Shown here: one piece after another, positions 45,869 through 59,274 of the stretch
Layout: each line of letters opens with the position of its first letter
Position numbering within the stretch: position 1 is the first letter of the stretch
Origin: Hyperoodon ampullatus
Lineage: Eukaryota; Chordata; Mammalia; Artiodactyla; Ziphiidae
Reading direction: 5' to 3'
NCBI GenBank assembly: GCA_949752795.1
Contig: OX457064.1
Span: 40,606,368 to 40,670,367, forward strand
Length of the DNA: 64,000 nt
Program-made: the position numbers and the translations under genes
The notes under the pieces: generated by a model
The model's database searches: none
Told to the model about the DNA's origin: nothing
What the model saw: the letters and a program-made list of their open reading frames with translations, nothing else

Positions 45869-46379
45869 TGTGGTAGGCAGAATAATGGCTCCCTAAATAT
45901 GTCCGTGTCCTAATTTCCAGAACCTATGAATATGCTATGTTATACGGTATGGCAAGGAGAATTGGAGGTTGCAGTTGGAATGAATGTTGTTAATCATCTG
46001 ATGTTGAGATGGGGAGATTGTCCTGAATTGTCTGGGTGGGCCCAGTGTAATCACAAGGGCTTTAAAAAGTGAAAGGAGGCAGGAGAGTCTGAGTGAGGTG
46101 ATGTGAGAAGCACTCAACTGGTTATTACTGGCTTTGAAGATGGAAGAGGGCCTTGAGCCAAAGAATGTGGGCAGCCTCTAGAAGCTGGAAAAAGCAAGGA
46201 AACGGATTCTCCCTTAGAGCCTCCAGAGAGGAAGGCAGCCCTGCCAACATACTTGATTTTAGAACAGTAAGACCCAGTTCAGACCTCTGACCTCCAGAAC
46301 TGTAAAATAATTAATTTGTGTTATTTTAAACCACTAGATTTGTGGTAATTTATAACAGCAGCAATAGGAAAATAATATA
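45869..46379 (+). mobile_element. MLT1-like LTR (ERVL-MaLR), sense
   Basis: Starts TGTGGTAGGCAGAATAATGG at 45869, then GAGATGGGGAGATTGTCCTG, GGGTGGGCCCAGTGTAATCA, GGCTTTGAAGATGGAAGAGG, CCTCTAGAAGCTGGAAAAAG and GACCTCCAGAACTGTAAAAT, ending AATAGGAAAATAATATA. It is a nearly complete LTR of the MLT1 group. It is the opposite strand to the copy at 42.5 kb. Confidence 0.92.
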
Positions 46380-48094
46380 CTTTATCTTAACAGGAATAGA
46401 AGCTCCCGATTTTTTTTATAAAGAGTATAAATGTTAAAAATAATGGTAGTACTGTCTCTATAGTCCTGGTTATTTTACACTAATTACTTAAAACATTATA
46501 ATAGTGAAATAACGTGATACTGAGGAAAATAAGGGCATTTTTGTATGATCCAATTTGTTATATTAGTGATTGATGCTCTCTACCTTAAATCCCTATTGAT
46601 TTGAAGCTAAAAGACAAAATATTTCAAATGGTTACCAAATATGCTTATTTCTGGCAAAGTGATAGAAACTGAAATTTTAACTGGGTCCCTTCCTCCAAAG
46701 TTATAGCTAAGGATAGAATGGAAATTTTTGCTAAAAATATTATCCTGACTTTTTTAGCAAATAAAAACCTAAATAACCACAGCTTTGATCATTTACTGCA
46801 TGTGCGTTTTTGTGAGAGGTTTTACATTTGTTTAAATAACATTACTGATTCAAATTATTCTTTAAATTAAAACCAAACTCGATCTATTTAAAGTGTGCCA
46901 AGTTACTCAGCCTTCCTGCTATGTGTCTGCTCACAGCAGCTGCTAATCCTAAAAGGACTGGCACGGACCGTGTGAGGACCTTGGGGATAGGATCCTATGA
47001 CAAATCATGATGAGCAAAAATTTCCTTCCAGACAGCATATGATATATATGTTTTGTCATAAAATTTATATGAAGTTGAAGGAATATAAATAAATTTAGCA
47101 TTAATTTGGAAACCTGCAAAAATGGGATTGGGAGAATTAGACCTCACTTCTACTGATCCTGGAGTCAAGTATACTTTCCAGTGGGTAACAATGTTTATTA
47201 AAAATGGAGAATGCTGTTTATTAAATAGAATGATGATCATTTATTGAGGGACCTTAAACAAGTCCTTCTTGACCTTCTTCGTGTTATCTCTCAAATGATA
47301 AAGAATAAATATAATAACTAAAGTTTTTCTCTCTGTAACATTCTATTTTAAAGAGGCTACACACTCCCAAACCTACACAAACATATATATGCTCACATAA
47401 TATTATTATAATATATATAAATATAGTAATAAATAAGGACCCTCCTCTAACATTCTAAATATGTTTTTAAAAATAAAATTCAATGAAAACAGCACCTGAG
47501 TTACATTAGCTAGATGAGAGATCTTATGTTCCAGGGAGGAGCTGGCAAAAGGTACAAATCATTGTGGCTAGGGCAATGGTCTTCAAAATTGCCTTAGTTA
47601 CCTCTAACCCATAAAGTTTATTTTATAACTCTTTTGATATAGTTGAAGATCATCACTATTACTGAGAGATGTTAAGAAAGTATAAAGTATTTCCCCTCTG
47701 CTGATCATCTTTTACTGGTACCTACTCAAAAATTTGGAGATGTCCTCCTATGGAAAAAATGTTGGCCCTACTCATCTTGCTGGTCTGTAAAACAGCTCAG
47801 AGAGGAAAATGATGATTCTTCATAATGTGTGCCTGCAGTTGCAATTAACGTGTTCCCCCAAAGGATTTTTAGCAGGGCTTGTCTTTCTAGAATAGACCAT
47901 GACTCTTCTGTACTGAGTAGTTGATAAATAACTGCTTGAAGGGAATGCTGCTGATGGACTATTTCTTGATGTCGCTGTTTCAGCCTGTGACTTCAGCCCA
48001 GTATCTGGGACAATGGAATGCATAGTAAAGCTGCTTAGTATTAAGAAATGTTAAGCTTTTAAATTATGAATTTAAGCCAAATCTCTCTGTGTGA
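46380..48094. other. unique AT-rich stretch
   Basis: No gene or confident repeat. AT-rich patch at 47395-47440 (TATTATTATAATATATATAA). Confidence 0.45.
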
Positions 48095-48300
48095 CCAACT
48101 ACGAGTCAGTGATTTTGAAATCAAACTAAAATTGGATTAAATATTAATTTTACCACACACTGACTGAAGGACTTTGGATAAATTACTTAAATATTGTGAA
48201 ACTTTGTTTCCTTATCCACAAAATGTAGAAAACATTGCCTGCTTCCAAGAGTTATTTGAAATCCTCTGTAAAATGTAAAGCATGTCATGTTAGTTGTTAT
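48095..48300 (+). mobile_element. MIR SINE, sense
   Basis: TTTTACCACACACTGACTGA, AGGACTTTGGATAAATTACTT, ACTTTGTTTCCTTATCCACA, then TAAAATGTAAAGCATGTCAT. Ordered MIR match. Confidence 0.8.
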
Positions 48301-48434
48301 ATTCTCATTATATACAATGTAATAATATGATTATCAACAGATACAGGAATATCAAAGGGCTTTGCTTAGTAGAGAAGTATTTTTTTGATTTTATCTGTTT
48401 AACATTTTGAGTTATAAGTTTGAAAGCTCCGATG

Positions 48435-49410
48435 AAAATGAATTTAAGGATATCAACTTTGTCCTTAAGAAGCTTACAGTAAATTGATACATGCAAATGA
48501 GGAAACAGTTATTGTGCAAAGTGAAAACCTCTAGGATATAGGTGGAGGATGCTGCAGGAGTATAGTAGAAGGGATATCCAATCTTGACTAGTGGCTCAGA
48601 AAGGGCTTCTCAAATGACGTAAACTTGGTTAAAGGCTTACAGAAGAAGAATGAGAGTAAATTGAGCAGAATAAGGAAAAGAGGACCCATTTTTAAATAGG
48701 AGGAAAATCATGTGCAAAGTTATGACAACTTTTCTATATTCAGGGAGTAACACATGTTTTGGAGTGGCGGGTACCTGTGTAGGGAGTGAATGGGATATGA
48801 TGAGTTAGGGACATACATACAGGATAAGCAGAATTTATCCCACTCTGTCGTTATGAGAAGAACCAAAATTTAATAAGAGAAGTGACATGAATGGATTTGC
48901 TCTTTGGAAGATTCCTCTGGCAGCTTGTGGGTGATGTATGGAGAGCTGGAGGAAAGCAGTGAGAAACAGCAGGCAAGGCTGGAGGCCTGAGGCCTTGCAG
49001 GGAAATTCTGGGTATTTAGAAAGTAGGGCAGAAAATAGACTAAAGCATTAGGCATTGGGAACAAATGGAATTGACTAGAGAGATTTAAGAGAGAGACTCT
49101 ATCTGACGTGTTTACTAACTGGTCAGAGGTGGAGGATACCTGTGGAGTCTTGCATAGTCTCTTGAATTTCAGAATTGGTGAGTTCATACTGTTATTGAGA
49201 TAGAAACAAGGGAAGGGCAAAGATTTGAAAGGAAAGATACTGAGTTTATTTGTTGGCCTGTTTATACTAAGGTACATGTGAGATACCTGAATCTCAGTTG
49301 CAAGTCTGAAACTCAGGAAAACAGGTCAGGCCTGGAGGTACAGGTTTGGGTGCAGTTTGAAGGTGCTAATTGCAACCATCAGCATAGAAGCAATCACCTA
49401 GGGAAATTTT
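48435..49410 (-). mobile_element. L2 LINE fragment, antisense, about 1 kb
   Basis: One of the longest L2 remnants here. Reverse-complement landmarks in order: CTTAAGAAGCTTACAGTAAA, CTCAGAAAGGGCTTCTCAAA, GAGAAGTGACATGAATGGAT, GATTCCTCTGGCAGCTTG, and AGATACCTGAATCTCAGTTG, then AGGTACAGGTTTGGGTGCAG. A spurious 135-codon frame on the minus strand here is not a gene. Confidence 0.7.
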
Positions 49411-50036
49411 TTATTGTTGCTCACTTTGACGCAATTACATGATTAGGTAATTATAATGTCTACTTCCCGTAGGTGTCATAAGAGAAAAAGAAAAAAGTCT
49501 TGTATAAGTTAGTGATTTATTTTAAAACATCCACATTAGCTTTTAAAAAAACAAGTAAATTAAAGAGTCATATTATGTTAGATTTTAAATTGATTTTCCC
49601 ATCTAAGAAAAAGGTCCTATATCAGGTACTGTCACTATCACTTTTAGATTATTTTCAATTATACCTGTAAGTAAGTGTATGCCTGTTTTAGTTTTTCACC
49701 ATGTGAAAAAATGGGTGATTCAGTTTTTTCCAAATAAATGGGTTTGGCTTGAAGACAAGTCATGTCAAACAAGAATTCCCACATTTTAGGATCCCAAAAC
49801 AATCCATCGTGATGGAATATAAATAATGTCTTTGTCCTTCACAGGACTATTAGAGTTAGGGGACTAGACTAGACATTTTAGATAGTGTAATATATGTATC
49901 TCATCGTCATTACCGGTAGATTTGTCTTATTAGCAATGAATGAAATAATTGTGTAATTACAAATTTAAAATTATTATATTTTTCCTTCTGGAGTCACTTT
50001 ATCATTGTTTCATGTTTAATAACTTTAAATGTAGAT
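49411..50036. other. unique AT-rich stretch
   Basis: No gene or confident repeat seen. Confidence 0.45.
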
Positions 50037-50054
50037 ACTTATATTGCTTTTTAA

Positions 50055-50382
50055 AAATAAATTTATTTTATTTATTTATTTTTGGCTGCGTTGGGTCTTC
50101 GTTGCTGCGCGCGGGCTTTCTCTAGTTGCGGCGAGCGGGAGCTACTCTTCCTTGCAGTGTGCAAGCTTCTCATTGCAGTGGCTTCTCTTGTTGTGGAGCA
50201 CAGGCTCTAGGAGCATGGGCTTCAATAGCTGTGGCTCGTGGGCTCAATAGTTGTGGCTCTCGGGCTCTAGGGCACAGACTCAGTAGCTCCGTGGCATGTG
50301 GAACCTTCCCGGACCAGGGCTCAAACCCGTGTCCCCTGCATTGGCAGGCAGATTCTTAACCCCTGCACCACCAGGGAAGCCC
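50055..50382 (-). mobile_element. long-form CHR SINE (CHR-1-like), antisense
   Basis: Right end GCACCACCAGGGAAGCCC is the reversed head; the B-box-like GGGTTTGAGCCC is at 50319-50330 reversed. The left end is an AATAAATTTATTTTATTTATT tail. The 18-bp duplication ACTTATATTGCTTTTTAA at 50037-50054 recurs at 50383-50400 with one change (ACTTACATTG…). The pyrimidine-rich body gives false open frames. Confidence 0.93.
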
Positions 50383-50400
50383 ACTTACATTGCTTTTTAA

Positions 50401-53400
50401 CATCAAAACTCCCCCAAATCTTATGTGCTTTAATGACGTTTATTTCTCATAATTGTAACTTATGCATTTAGAAATGGTGAACTACTTTATATAAAGAAAG
50501 AGTTCATTATCTTTGTTACGGTGATTATAACTTAACTTAATAATATTTTACACCTCAGATGTATGACTTATGTATTTCCAGTAGCCCTCTTCCAGTGTGG
50601 TGTACTTAGCATAATAAAGTAGAAATCTTAGTCTGGGGACACACTGTTCAGCCTACAAGAATTAATACAATCTAAAATAGTAGGTGAAAATTTAAACTGT
50701 GCTAATTCTAAACATTAAAATCTAACCATTCGAAGCATTAACAATCCTTAACAGTGTCATAAATCATTTTAAGTTTGTAGCAAGGTAACAAAAATTGCTA
50801 TATTTTGTAATGCTTTTTTTTACGTAGTCATATTTTTTATAAGTAAATTTGGGCTCCAGGCCAAGGAGAACTTTGGAGAACTTTTAAGTTTGAGAGACTG
50901 TCTCACAGCTGGAAAGCACCCCAAAGTGGATTGATTGGAGAAGAATATGTTTTCCATTATCCAGCTCTCTACCAAACTATTTCTTGTAGCTTGAAAATAA
51001 TAAAGGTTTTGTAAGCCCCAAGAGGTCTTTTTTGATCCATGAATGAAGTTACCCTGGATTCATATAACTAAAATCTGACTTCCTTTCAGCCATTGAAATT
51101 CGAAACCCTTCCATTTATTAGTATAGAATAAGAAAATTCTTCCCTGTCAAAACTTTGTATTTTAATGAAGTCAATGTCAATGCATATCACAAGTTTTTGT
51201 TCCAGTTAAGGTGAGTATAATATGATGTAAAAGAAAATGTAAAGTGAATAATGGAAGTAGGTTAATTAAAACAATATTAGGGGATGCATTCAAGTAGCCT
51301 TCTAATTACTTTTAAGAACTTTCTTTTATCAAAAGTTATACTTTTTTCTTCTACTTATCACAAAATTATTTTATTATGAATTTCCAGAAATATAAGATAT
51401 TTTAAGACTTTTGATTGTTGTTGCTTAAAATTTTTCGTTACCCAGAATTTTAACGTGAAAAGAATATCTTTAAAAAATGATTTGTTCTTCTAACCCATCC
51501 ACGTATCCATAATGCCATTTTACCCATGATTGGGTATTATACATTTTTAGTACCTTTTTGTAGAGGAAGCCAAGTATCATTCATAGAATCTTCTATATGA
51601 TTTCTCTTGAGCTACAGTTTCCATTTTACAATAGCACAGTGGAAAAATTAATTTGTTATGTATAACTGTGGTACAGTAGTAAATTAGCATATCTAAGGTA
51701 AAATCCAGATCACCATTCCAAATTCTAAATCACATATATATCCAGATGATATATATGTGGGAATGTAGTTTTGAAGCAATTTTCCTCAGAATAAAATTGG
51801 GAATTATTATTAAGAATTATTTACTATAACTATTTGAAATGTCAAAGGAAATAACTATAAAATCACAAGGTTGAAAAAGTGGCACAATCACCCATCCTGC
51901 CAGTTGAAAAGAAATTGATGCAACATGTTGAACTTTGATCATTCAGGTTTCACCAGTGAACCCAAACACACAGAAAATCCTTTACTTCAGTTTACTTCAA
52001 TAAGTGCCAATCCCTATTGCTCCATATCCGGGAGAGGTGGGGAAATGGAGGAATAAAAAAAAATCTGCAGATAATCCTCAAATCTGGATTTAGACAATAT
52101 TGTTTACTTCCTGTCCTATCAAACTTTTTCTTTTTTTAAGCAGATTTCCCGACAGAATTGCCTTCTCCTTGCCCCTGCCTGCCCTCTCGTGGAGAGCAGG
52201 AGCATAAGTAGAAAAAGCAAGGGCAAAGACACGTGGCAGAACATCCACGGTGAGATGATGAATAATTACTTAAGATAGGTGTGACCACATGTCACTGGAC
52301 AATAGCGTCTGGTAAAAATTTGTATATTTCAAAACAGTGCCCTACTTTTAATATTAAATTCCTTATACACTACTGAATGTCAGCTGGCTCACTCTGCCTT
52401 CAGATTTCAGGAGGGAATCCCAGAGGAAAGGGAAAGCAAGAGGAAATTGTTATCCAGTGTGCTTCCCAGGGTTTAACTAAATCATTGGCCAGAGTTGACT
52501 TTCTTATTAAGTGTTGGTGCTTTGTGTAAGTGAAAGAGTAACGGTGTCTCATATTTCCATGAGAATATTTTGGGGGATGGGAGGACAGATGGCAGAAGAC
52601 ATCTCACTTCTCAGTTCTGTTTAAATAACTTGATTAGTAGTTTCATCTCAGTTCCTGCAGGCAGCATCCTAAAAAATGAGAGTTTCTGTTTCTTTGGGTT
52701 CATTGGACTATTAAAAAAGTCATGGCCCAGTAAAGGTTCAGTCATGGGCTTTTGAAATAAAAAGAATCTTTGACTCATAACTAATAACTGAATAAGTAAG
52801 ATTTTTATTATGAAATAATCAGAAAAATCCCCCAATCCTTCAGCTGTAAAATCTCCCCTATATTTCCATAATGAAACACTGAATGACAAACACTGAATCA
52901 CCACTGTTTAACATAATTGAGAACTCATAATTGTTTGGTTGTCCTTATACCAATAGGTTTGACATTGTACCCAATATTTCTGTCCTGGTTTGGCCATGTG
53001 CCTCGGTCCAGTTCTTCCCTTCCACAGCTGTTTGCTGGGTGCATTCTTACTTAAATAATGAGGCTCTGTGGAGAAGACCTCAAGGGGATTGAGGGACTAG
53101 AGAGGGCTGGAGGAGAGAAAAGGATGAAAAAAACTTTAAAAGATGAAAGAAATGTTAGGAGTTTATGTAGGTCAAGTCATTTAAGTTTCCATTAATTTAT
53201 ATTGTAATATGGGGATTTTTCAGTTACTTTGAGCAAAGAACCGACATATTTTATAGAATAAAAAAATTCTGAGGATACTGTCAAGCCTTGGATAAGGGTG
53301 TTGGCTTGGTATTGTTTTTTGTAAAAGGACCGAAAGTTGAACTAACCTAAATTTGTTTTAGACTTGGGATTCTAGGTGTCCATAGAAAATAGTATTAGAT

Positions 53401-54544
53401 ATTTTGAGCTATTAGAGACATGCCCATGGCCTGTTCCTTTCCAAGTAAAGATCATTATTTTAATGATAAGCAGAAGACATTAATAGAAAAAGAACTGATC
53501 CCCACAATTAAACAAGGAACAAAAATAACTATGTGTGTTTGTGTGTATATGCATATCTATTTGTGTATAGGGAAGTACATATACACGTATTTCTTTTTAT
53601 CTTTTCTACCTCACATTTTTAAAAGGCAGGGCTGACTTAGTATTCCATTTTTTCCATAGCTTGCATCAAGTTCCCCACACTCCACTTCTTTCTTTTGCTT
53701 TTCAGCACCTTCCTACCCCTCACATTCTTTTACGGCAGAGCACAACTCTTGCACTTTTTTCTAACAAGAAACACACATTGCAGTGAAACAGCCGAGGTCA
53801 TCCTCATGCTCGCGTCATAGGTCAAGCAAGATCACTTACATTTTCGAGGGGGTCACTTCTTCTCACTGGGTGGGATATGACCTTTTTCCTTTTGTTAGAA
53901 GAGAAACCACCCCAGATGTTCACCACCACTTCTCTCTTTTTTTCTAGTCTCTTCCTTGTTTGCTGCCAAACACACACTTAGGCATCATTCATCTTGCTAG
54001 TTATTTTCTGCTATGTTGAGAAACGATTGATCTTTATTTCTATCTGATGTATCTTAAATACAACAAAACAAAACAAACAAAAACTCCAGCTAATACTTAG
54101 AATAAACTTTAGGTCGCAGATACTTATTCTTTAACTTGAATGTCTAATTCTGAAAACTCCTGTATTATTCAGCCATGTCTCTGCATCACTGTTGCTATCT
54201 TAATATCATCTGTGGACTGCACTTTTCTCATCACCATTTGCATTGTGAGCTGTCTTCTGAGAAGTAGCTCTAAGAATGCACTTACTTCTGTTCTTCCTGT
54301 GTGGATTGTTCTTCCTGTTTCTTCACTGACTATCCCCAATTTTTGTCTTTTGAGGTCCTTCAAATTTTCTCACCTAATACAACCAAGTTCGCAGGTGTTT
54401 TGTACTGATTAAAAACATATAGATAATTCTCCTGTTTTAATCTTTCATAAGAGTAGTCAAGAAGGAATATGGGCAGAAATAATTAGTACTATCAACAACA
54501 ATTTAATGGCTTGAACCCTGCCTTCTTTATGAAGCTCAACCCTA
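50401..54544. other. 4.1 kb repeat-poor unique stretch
   Basis: No repeat family recognised and no gene supported. It includes a CTCF-like 14-mer at 52179 in a small GC-richer patch (52140-52250), and a TG/TA-rich patch at 53530-53590. The minus-strand 64-codon frame at 54169-54363 has no recognisable motif. Confidence 0.45.
52179..52192 (-). promoter_or_regulatory. CTCF-like motif (candidate)
   Basis: On the + strand CTGCCCTCTCGTGG; on the minus strand CCACGAGAGGGCAG, 13 of 14 positions of CCASYAGRKGGCRS. It also forms a CTCTC-GTG-GAGAG dyad with the next bases. Confidence 0.4.
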
Positions 54545-54720
54545 GTTGATTTGTTCATTTGACATATGTTAATTGAAAACATACTACATGCCAGGTACTG
54601 CTCCAGTTACTGGAGGCACATCAGTGAGCAAAACAAAACAAAAAAGGCTTCTCTTCATGGAGCTTACAGTCTAAGGAAAATAGACTTTCTAATTCAAATA
54701 AGCCAATATATTGGAAAATA
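54545..54720 (-). mobile_element. L2 LINE 3' end, antisense
   Basis: TACTACATGCCAGGTACTGC, then TCAGTGAGCAAAACAAAACA and CTTCATGGAGCTTACAGTCT. Classic reversed L2 tail. Confidence 0.8.
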
Positions 54721-56779
54721 AATATCTGCTCTGTAACCACTACTGAACTGAAAGCCCTATACCAGTCAGGTTGATTTATGTATTTTTTATTTTTATTTCC
54801 AGTGATTTTAATTTTTAAATAACTTTTACATTTTCCATTTCTTTTTCATTCCTAAGTTTGTTTTTATTAAGTTCTGGAGTTGGAACAAAATAATACATTT
54901 TAAAATAAGGAAATCTTGCAAAAATATCCCATACCTTCTGTCACTATACCAATTTTATTAGGGAACATTAATACCCTATAAAAAATCCGTAACCAACATG
55001 ATTTTCAAAAAAAGTTCACTGTGTCATTTTTTGGTTAGAAGAACAATTCTGTAAATTAAAATCACATGTCTCTTGAGATGAAACATTTCTTTCCAAAGAA
55101 AGTTTGTTCATTTGAGAGATGAAAAATATTTATGGAGACCAAACTAACAGCTTATCTTAAAGGGACATTTTACCCTTAAAAAATCTAACAATAATTCATT
55201 CAATCAAAAGGATCAATTATTAACCTTTTAATCGTGAATTATTTTTAAAACTGGAGAAAACATAGCAAACGTGTATGTACCCAAAGAGTTTTATCAAATC
55301 TCATTATGCCCCATCTGCTTAATAATTTTAAGTAAATAAAATATTACAAAAAAAGTTGAGGAGCTCTCTCTGTATACTCTTCTTTAATATTATTTTCCTC
55401 CTTTCAGTACTAGAAGTAGCTTCTATTATAAATTCACGGAGGACTACATTCTGACTTTCATGGGTTCTTTTGTCTTTTTGGGCCACTTTCTCCATAATAA
55501 AGTTCTTAAAAACTTGTATTTTCCAACTGTGTTGGTAGTAAGATGAATATAATCCAGGGTGAATTCTTTGTTATATATTAAATGTTATTATATTCATTTT
55601 TTTCTGGTTTAAAAACATTAAAATTAAAACAGTTTTTTGAGCCCCTGGGGCCTTGGCACTGTGGCTGTTATACCTAGTGGATAAGTCAGTCCTGATTTCA
55701 GGCTTTATCATTCCTATGTTTTTGCTTATATATTTATCCATAAAGATTAATTCTTAAATTGCCACTTGTTGGATTGTTTTTAGATCATGTTATGAGAATT
55801 AGTTGCATAATTTTGGTTGTCCTACTCTGGCATTTAAAAAATAAGAGTACGTATCTGCCTTTATTTTGTGGTTGCATTCACTATCTGCATTCAGATTACC
55901 ATCAATGACATTTTTAACTTCACCCACAAACACATACAATCACTAAAACAATGTAAATATGGAAAAGACTTTTAAAATATACAGTTGCTTGTTGGAACAT
56001 AAGAATTTGTTTTCCTGTTTTCCAGTGGAAAATTTCTATGTGTGTGTGTTTATGTGTGTTTAAGTCAGAGGAGAGATTCAACTGACTCCTTAGTGTAACT
56101 TGTAATATACTGCAAACTTACACTTAAACATTGGCATGTTTAGAAATTAATCTCTGGAAAAATGCATTTTGCCATGGAGAGAGTGTCTGCGGCTGTTTGG
56201 CTTTACAGTTCAGTGCCATAATTTGTGTCATTTTTTTTTAGACAGGCACTACTACAGAATGTCATCCACACCTTTAAGATTTGCTAATTTCCTCCAGGAG
56301 TTTTGCTCTTTCTCATGCCAGTTAGTGGTAGAAAAATTGCTTCTTCTATTCATCAGATGAGGTCATGCTCTGTTACTCTTCACATGAGAAGGCACTATGA
56401 ATGTTATATTTAAATGATATCAGCAAGGAAAAAATAGCTTGTTTCTTTTGAAGATGATTTCTGTGCTTTTACTCTCTAAGGATTTTGGGGAAACTGTACT
56501 GAGCTATTTTCTTAAAAATTTTTATATTTTATTCACCTCAATTAATAATGAACAATGGCTGTAACAGCCACTGTTTTTTGTCTTTGGAGATGTCAATACC
56601 ACTATGATAAATTAATCATGTCATATAGCTGCTATGGCTGAGAATATGCTGTGCACTCAACATATCCAAATCTGGTTGAGGTATTGAACTATCAATCTAG
56701 GATCCATGTTTGCTGGTGAAAGACACTCACCGCTTTTGCTATCATGAACTCTCATTTAGTGGACCTATTTGCTAGCAAC
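54721..56779. other. unique AT-rich stretch
   Basis: No gene or confident repeat seen; a TG-rich patch lies near 56038-56062. Confidence 0.45.
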
Positions 56780-56859
56780 TAAAAATACCCAGCATTTCCT
56801 CATTGTGCTTTTATTTTCCCCCCTCTATCTGACATTGCTTCTATCTTTACCTCTTATAT

Positions 56860-57195
56860 CTCTCTATGTTCAACTCCTAACTACCTTTCCAAGTGTCAAC
56901 TCAAATGCTGCAAATTTCTTAGAACCTTCCTCATTTCCTACTTGGTTACCTCCACCTCTATTTTCCCCCATTTCTCTCAGGATGGGAGTATTTGTTGTCT
57001 TCTGAAATCCCATGCCTTTGCCCATGTTTATTTAATGGTATTCACAGCTTTCTTCCTCATGTCATGGTTTACCCATATCTTCTTTACATGTTCTTATCTG
57101 CTAAGTAAGGACAGAGGATATGTTGAATATATACTTCTAATCCATAAAATGCTGAGCATAATATTAGCCCTTAGTAAATGCTTACATTAGGAATA
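56860..57195 (+). mobile_element. L2 LINE 3' region, sense
   Basis: AAGTGTCAACTCAAATGCTG, then AGAACCTTCCTCATTTCC, TTTATTTAATGGTATTCACA, and AATGCTGAGCATAATATTAGC, then CCTTAGTAAATGC at the end. Same order as the L2 3' end (TCAAATGTCACC…, CCTTCCCTGA…, then the tail). Confidence 0.7.
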
Positions 57196-57439
57196 GGTAT
57201 CAGCTGTTAGTAGTCCTAGATTAAGTATTGAGATACATATTTGAGAAATACACTCTATTTCTTCTCTCAAGAAGTTCAGTCTACTTGAAGACACCAAGAA
57301 AAAATAAATTACGGCAAAGCACTCTTATCAGTAATACCATAGAGGTATGAACAGGGAGCACAGAACAAAAAGAAATGATATTCTCCAGAAAATACACTTT
57401 TCTTTCATCAAAACAGTGCTGTTGATATCACATGATATG

Positions 57440-57550
57440 ATTTTATACAGATATGATAACTAAAGCTTAGTGAGGTTAACTTGCTCAACATAAATAACTC
57501 ATAAGTAAAAGGAACAGGTTTTGAATTTCAGGTCTGGCTAATCTTAACTT
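57440..57550 (-). mobile_element. MIR SINE fragment, antisense
   Basis: TATGATAACTAAAGCTTAGTGAGG, then TTAACTTGCTCAACATAAAT, and TTTTGAATTTCAGGTCTGGC. The reversed MIR core is shortened. Confidence 0.6.
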
Positions 57551-57559
57551 AAACATGAG

Positions 57560-57915
57560 GAGAAGAACCTAACAGTTTGGGGAGATGATGAGAAAGTGGC
57601 TAGAGATCAATTAGAAGAGGAGGAGGTAACACTTGAGCTGAGCCTTGAAAGATGAATAGAAATAGCAATGTAAGGACGCCTGGAGGACAATGATAAAAGC
57701 AGACAGGAGGTGTGAAATATCATGGGGAGTTAAGGGAAATGAAAACAGTTCAATGTGAGTGAGACAAAAGTGATGAAGTAAGAAGTAGACAAGAGTAAAA
57801 TCACAGAGGACATTGGCACTAAGACATCTGTGTTTCAACCCAATAATGATGAAGAGTTTTAAGCAGAAGAATAAAATGGTTAGTGTTGCTCTAGAAGATC
57901 ACAGGCAAGTATAAT
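57560..57915 (-). mobile_element. L2 LINE fragment, antisense
   Basis: GAGGAGGAGGTAACACTTGA, GCTGAGCCTTGAAAGATGAA, CAGTTCAATGTGAGTGAGAC, and GAAGAGTTTTAAGCAGAAGA, then TTGCTCTAGAAGATCAC. Good ordered match to reversed L2. Confidence 0.75.
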
Positions 57916-57931
57916 ATTTAAGAGGCTATAG

Positions 57932-58215
57932 AGAGCAAACTGGTGGTTACCAGTGGGGAGAGGGAAGGGGAAGAGGCAAGACAAGGGTAGGGAATTGAGA
58001 GATACAAACTACGATGTATAAAATAAATAAGCAAAAAGGATACATTTTACAGTACAGGGAAATATAACCATTATTTTGTAATAACTTTAAATGAACTATA
58101 ATCTATAAAAATATCTGATTGCTATGTTGTATACCTGAAATTAATTTAATATTGTAAATCAACTATACTTCAGTAAAAAACATTGTAATAACATACTTTA
58201 ATTCTCATTTAAAAA
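57932..58215 (+). mobile_element. 5'-truncated L1 3' end, sense, with TSD
   Basis: GCAAACTGGTGGTTACCAGT, GTAATAACTTTAAATGAACT, TGTATACCTGAAATTAATTT and TCAACTATACTTCAGTAAAA mark an L1 3' UTR, ending in an A-run. The 12-bp duplication AAGAGGCTATAG is at 57920-57931 and 58216-58227, perfect. Confidence 0.88.
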
Positions 58216-58227
58216 AAGAGGCTATAG

Positions 58228-59274
58228 CTTGAAATGAGTAAGTGGCAATGATAATGGAAAAATGTAAAAGAGATAGGAGGTAACTAGAAGATACAATTGA
58301 TCAGATGTTAAATGATTAGAGTGGTGTGAAGGACAATCATTAAGGGGGGAGAAATCAGAGTTAATGGGTTAGATTGTAAAATAGAAAAGTGTGTGTTGAA
58401 CTAATTTAATATTCTTAATGTATTTTATATCACATTAATCATATTATATGGAAATTGATTAGCTTATAGTTTGCCAAGATAATTCTTATTATACATAGCT
58501 AGTGTCTGTTTCGTAGCTTTAAACAGATACTCTTCAAAACCTCAGAAGATATGAATCTTTATGCTCTTTTTATGGATTTACCCAAATATTCCATATCAAA
58601 TGTGCTTGGATATTTTATTGACTTATCTTGAGTTAAGGTATAGTGCCTTTAGAAGGGAGTCATGTTAAAAAATGGACTAGAATATTTACTTTCACCATTG
58701 AATTTAGCATCTCCCCTAAGAATAAATATTTAACCAATTAGAAGAGTCTTCGTGGCTATTGGAATTTAATGTTAATTCAATATCTGTCATTTATCCTTCA
58801 CACAAAACTCATTCACTCATGTTTTTCTACTTTCTGTCAACTCGTTAAACACGTATAATTCTCTCTTCATACTTGAAATGATTTCATGGAAATATTCCTG
58901 GAGTAAATAGTTTCATAATTGTTTGAAAATCTTTTACATTCTCACATGATAAGCTAATGTTGCCCAGGGAGGGGAATATACTGGTTAGATATTTTTCTTT
59001 TGCACATTTGTATGCCTTAGTCTCAAGTCCTTAGCCAAAAACAACACTAGCTTGTCTGTGATTTACTCTGTAGTAAATCAAGAAAAGAGGTAAACCTTTT
59101 CTTTCAAAGTCTGCCTGTTTTGGCAAGCTTTCATGAGTCATTAGATGCTGAAAATTTACCACACTGTACGATTATAGCTCCATTTCTATTAAGATATTTG
59201 ACTTGAAAAAACTCCATCTAAAACCGTATTCCATAATGCCAGTAACTACAATAGTAAAACGTAGCACTGCCTAG
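58228..59274. other. unique AT-rich stretch
   Basis: No gene or confident repeat seen. Confidence 0.45.

Noticed and set aside
42466..46379. Two MLT1-like LTRs 2.8 kb apart as the ends of one provirus
   Set aside because: They lie on opposite strands, and the DNA between them is HAL1/L1M, MIR and SINE, so they are two solo LTRs.
54169..54363. 64-codon minus-strand frame with charged, coiled-coil-like content
   Set aside because: Short, with no recognisable motif or splice signals; likely chance.
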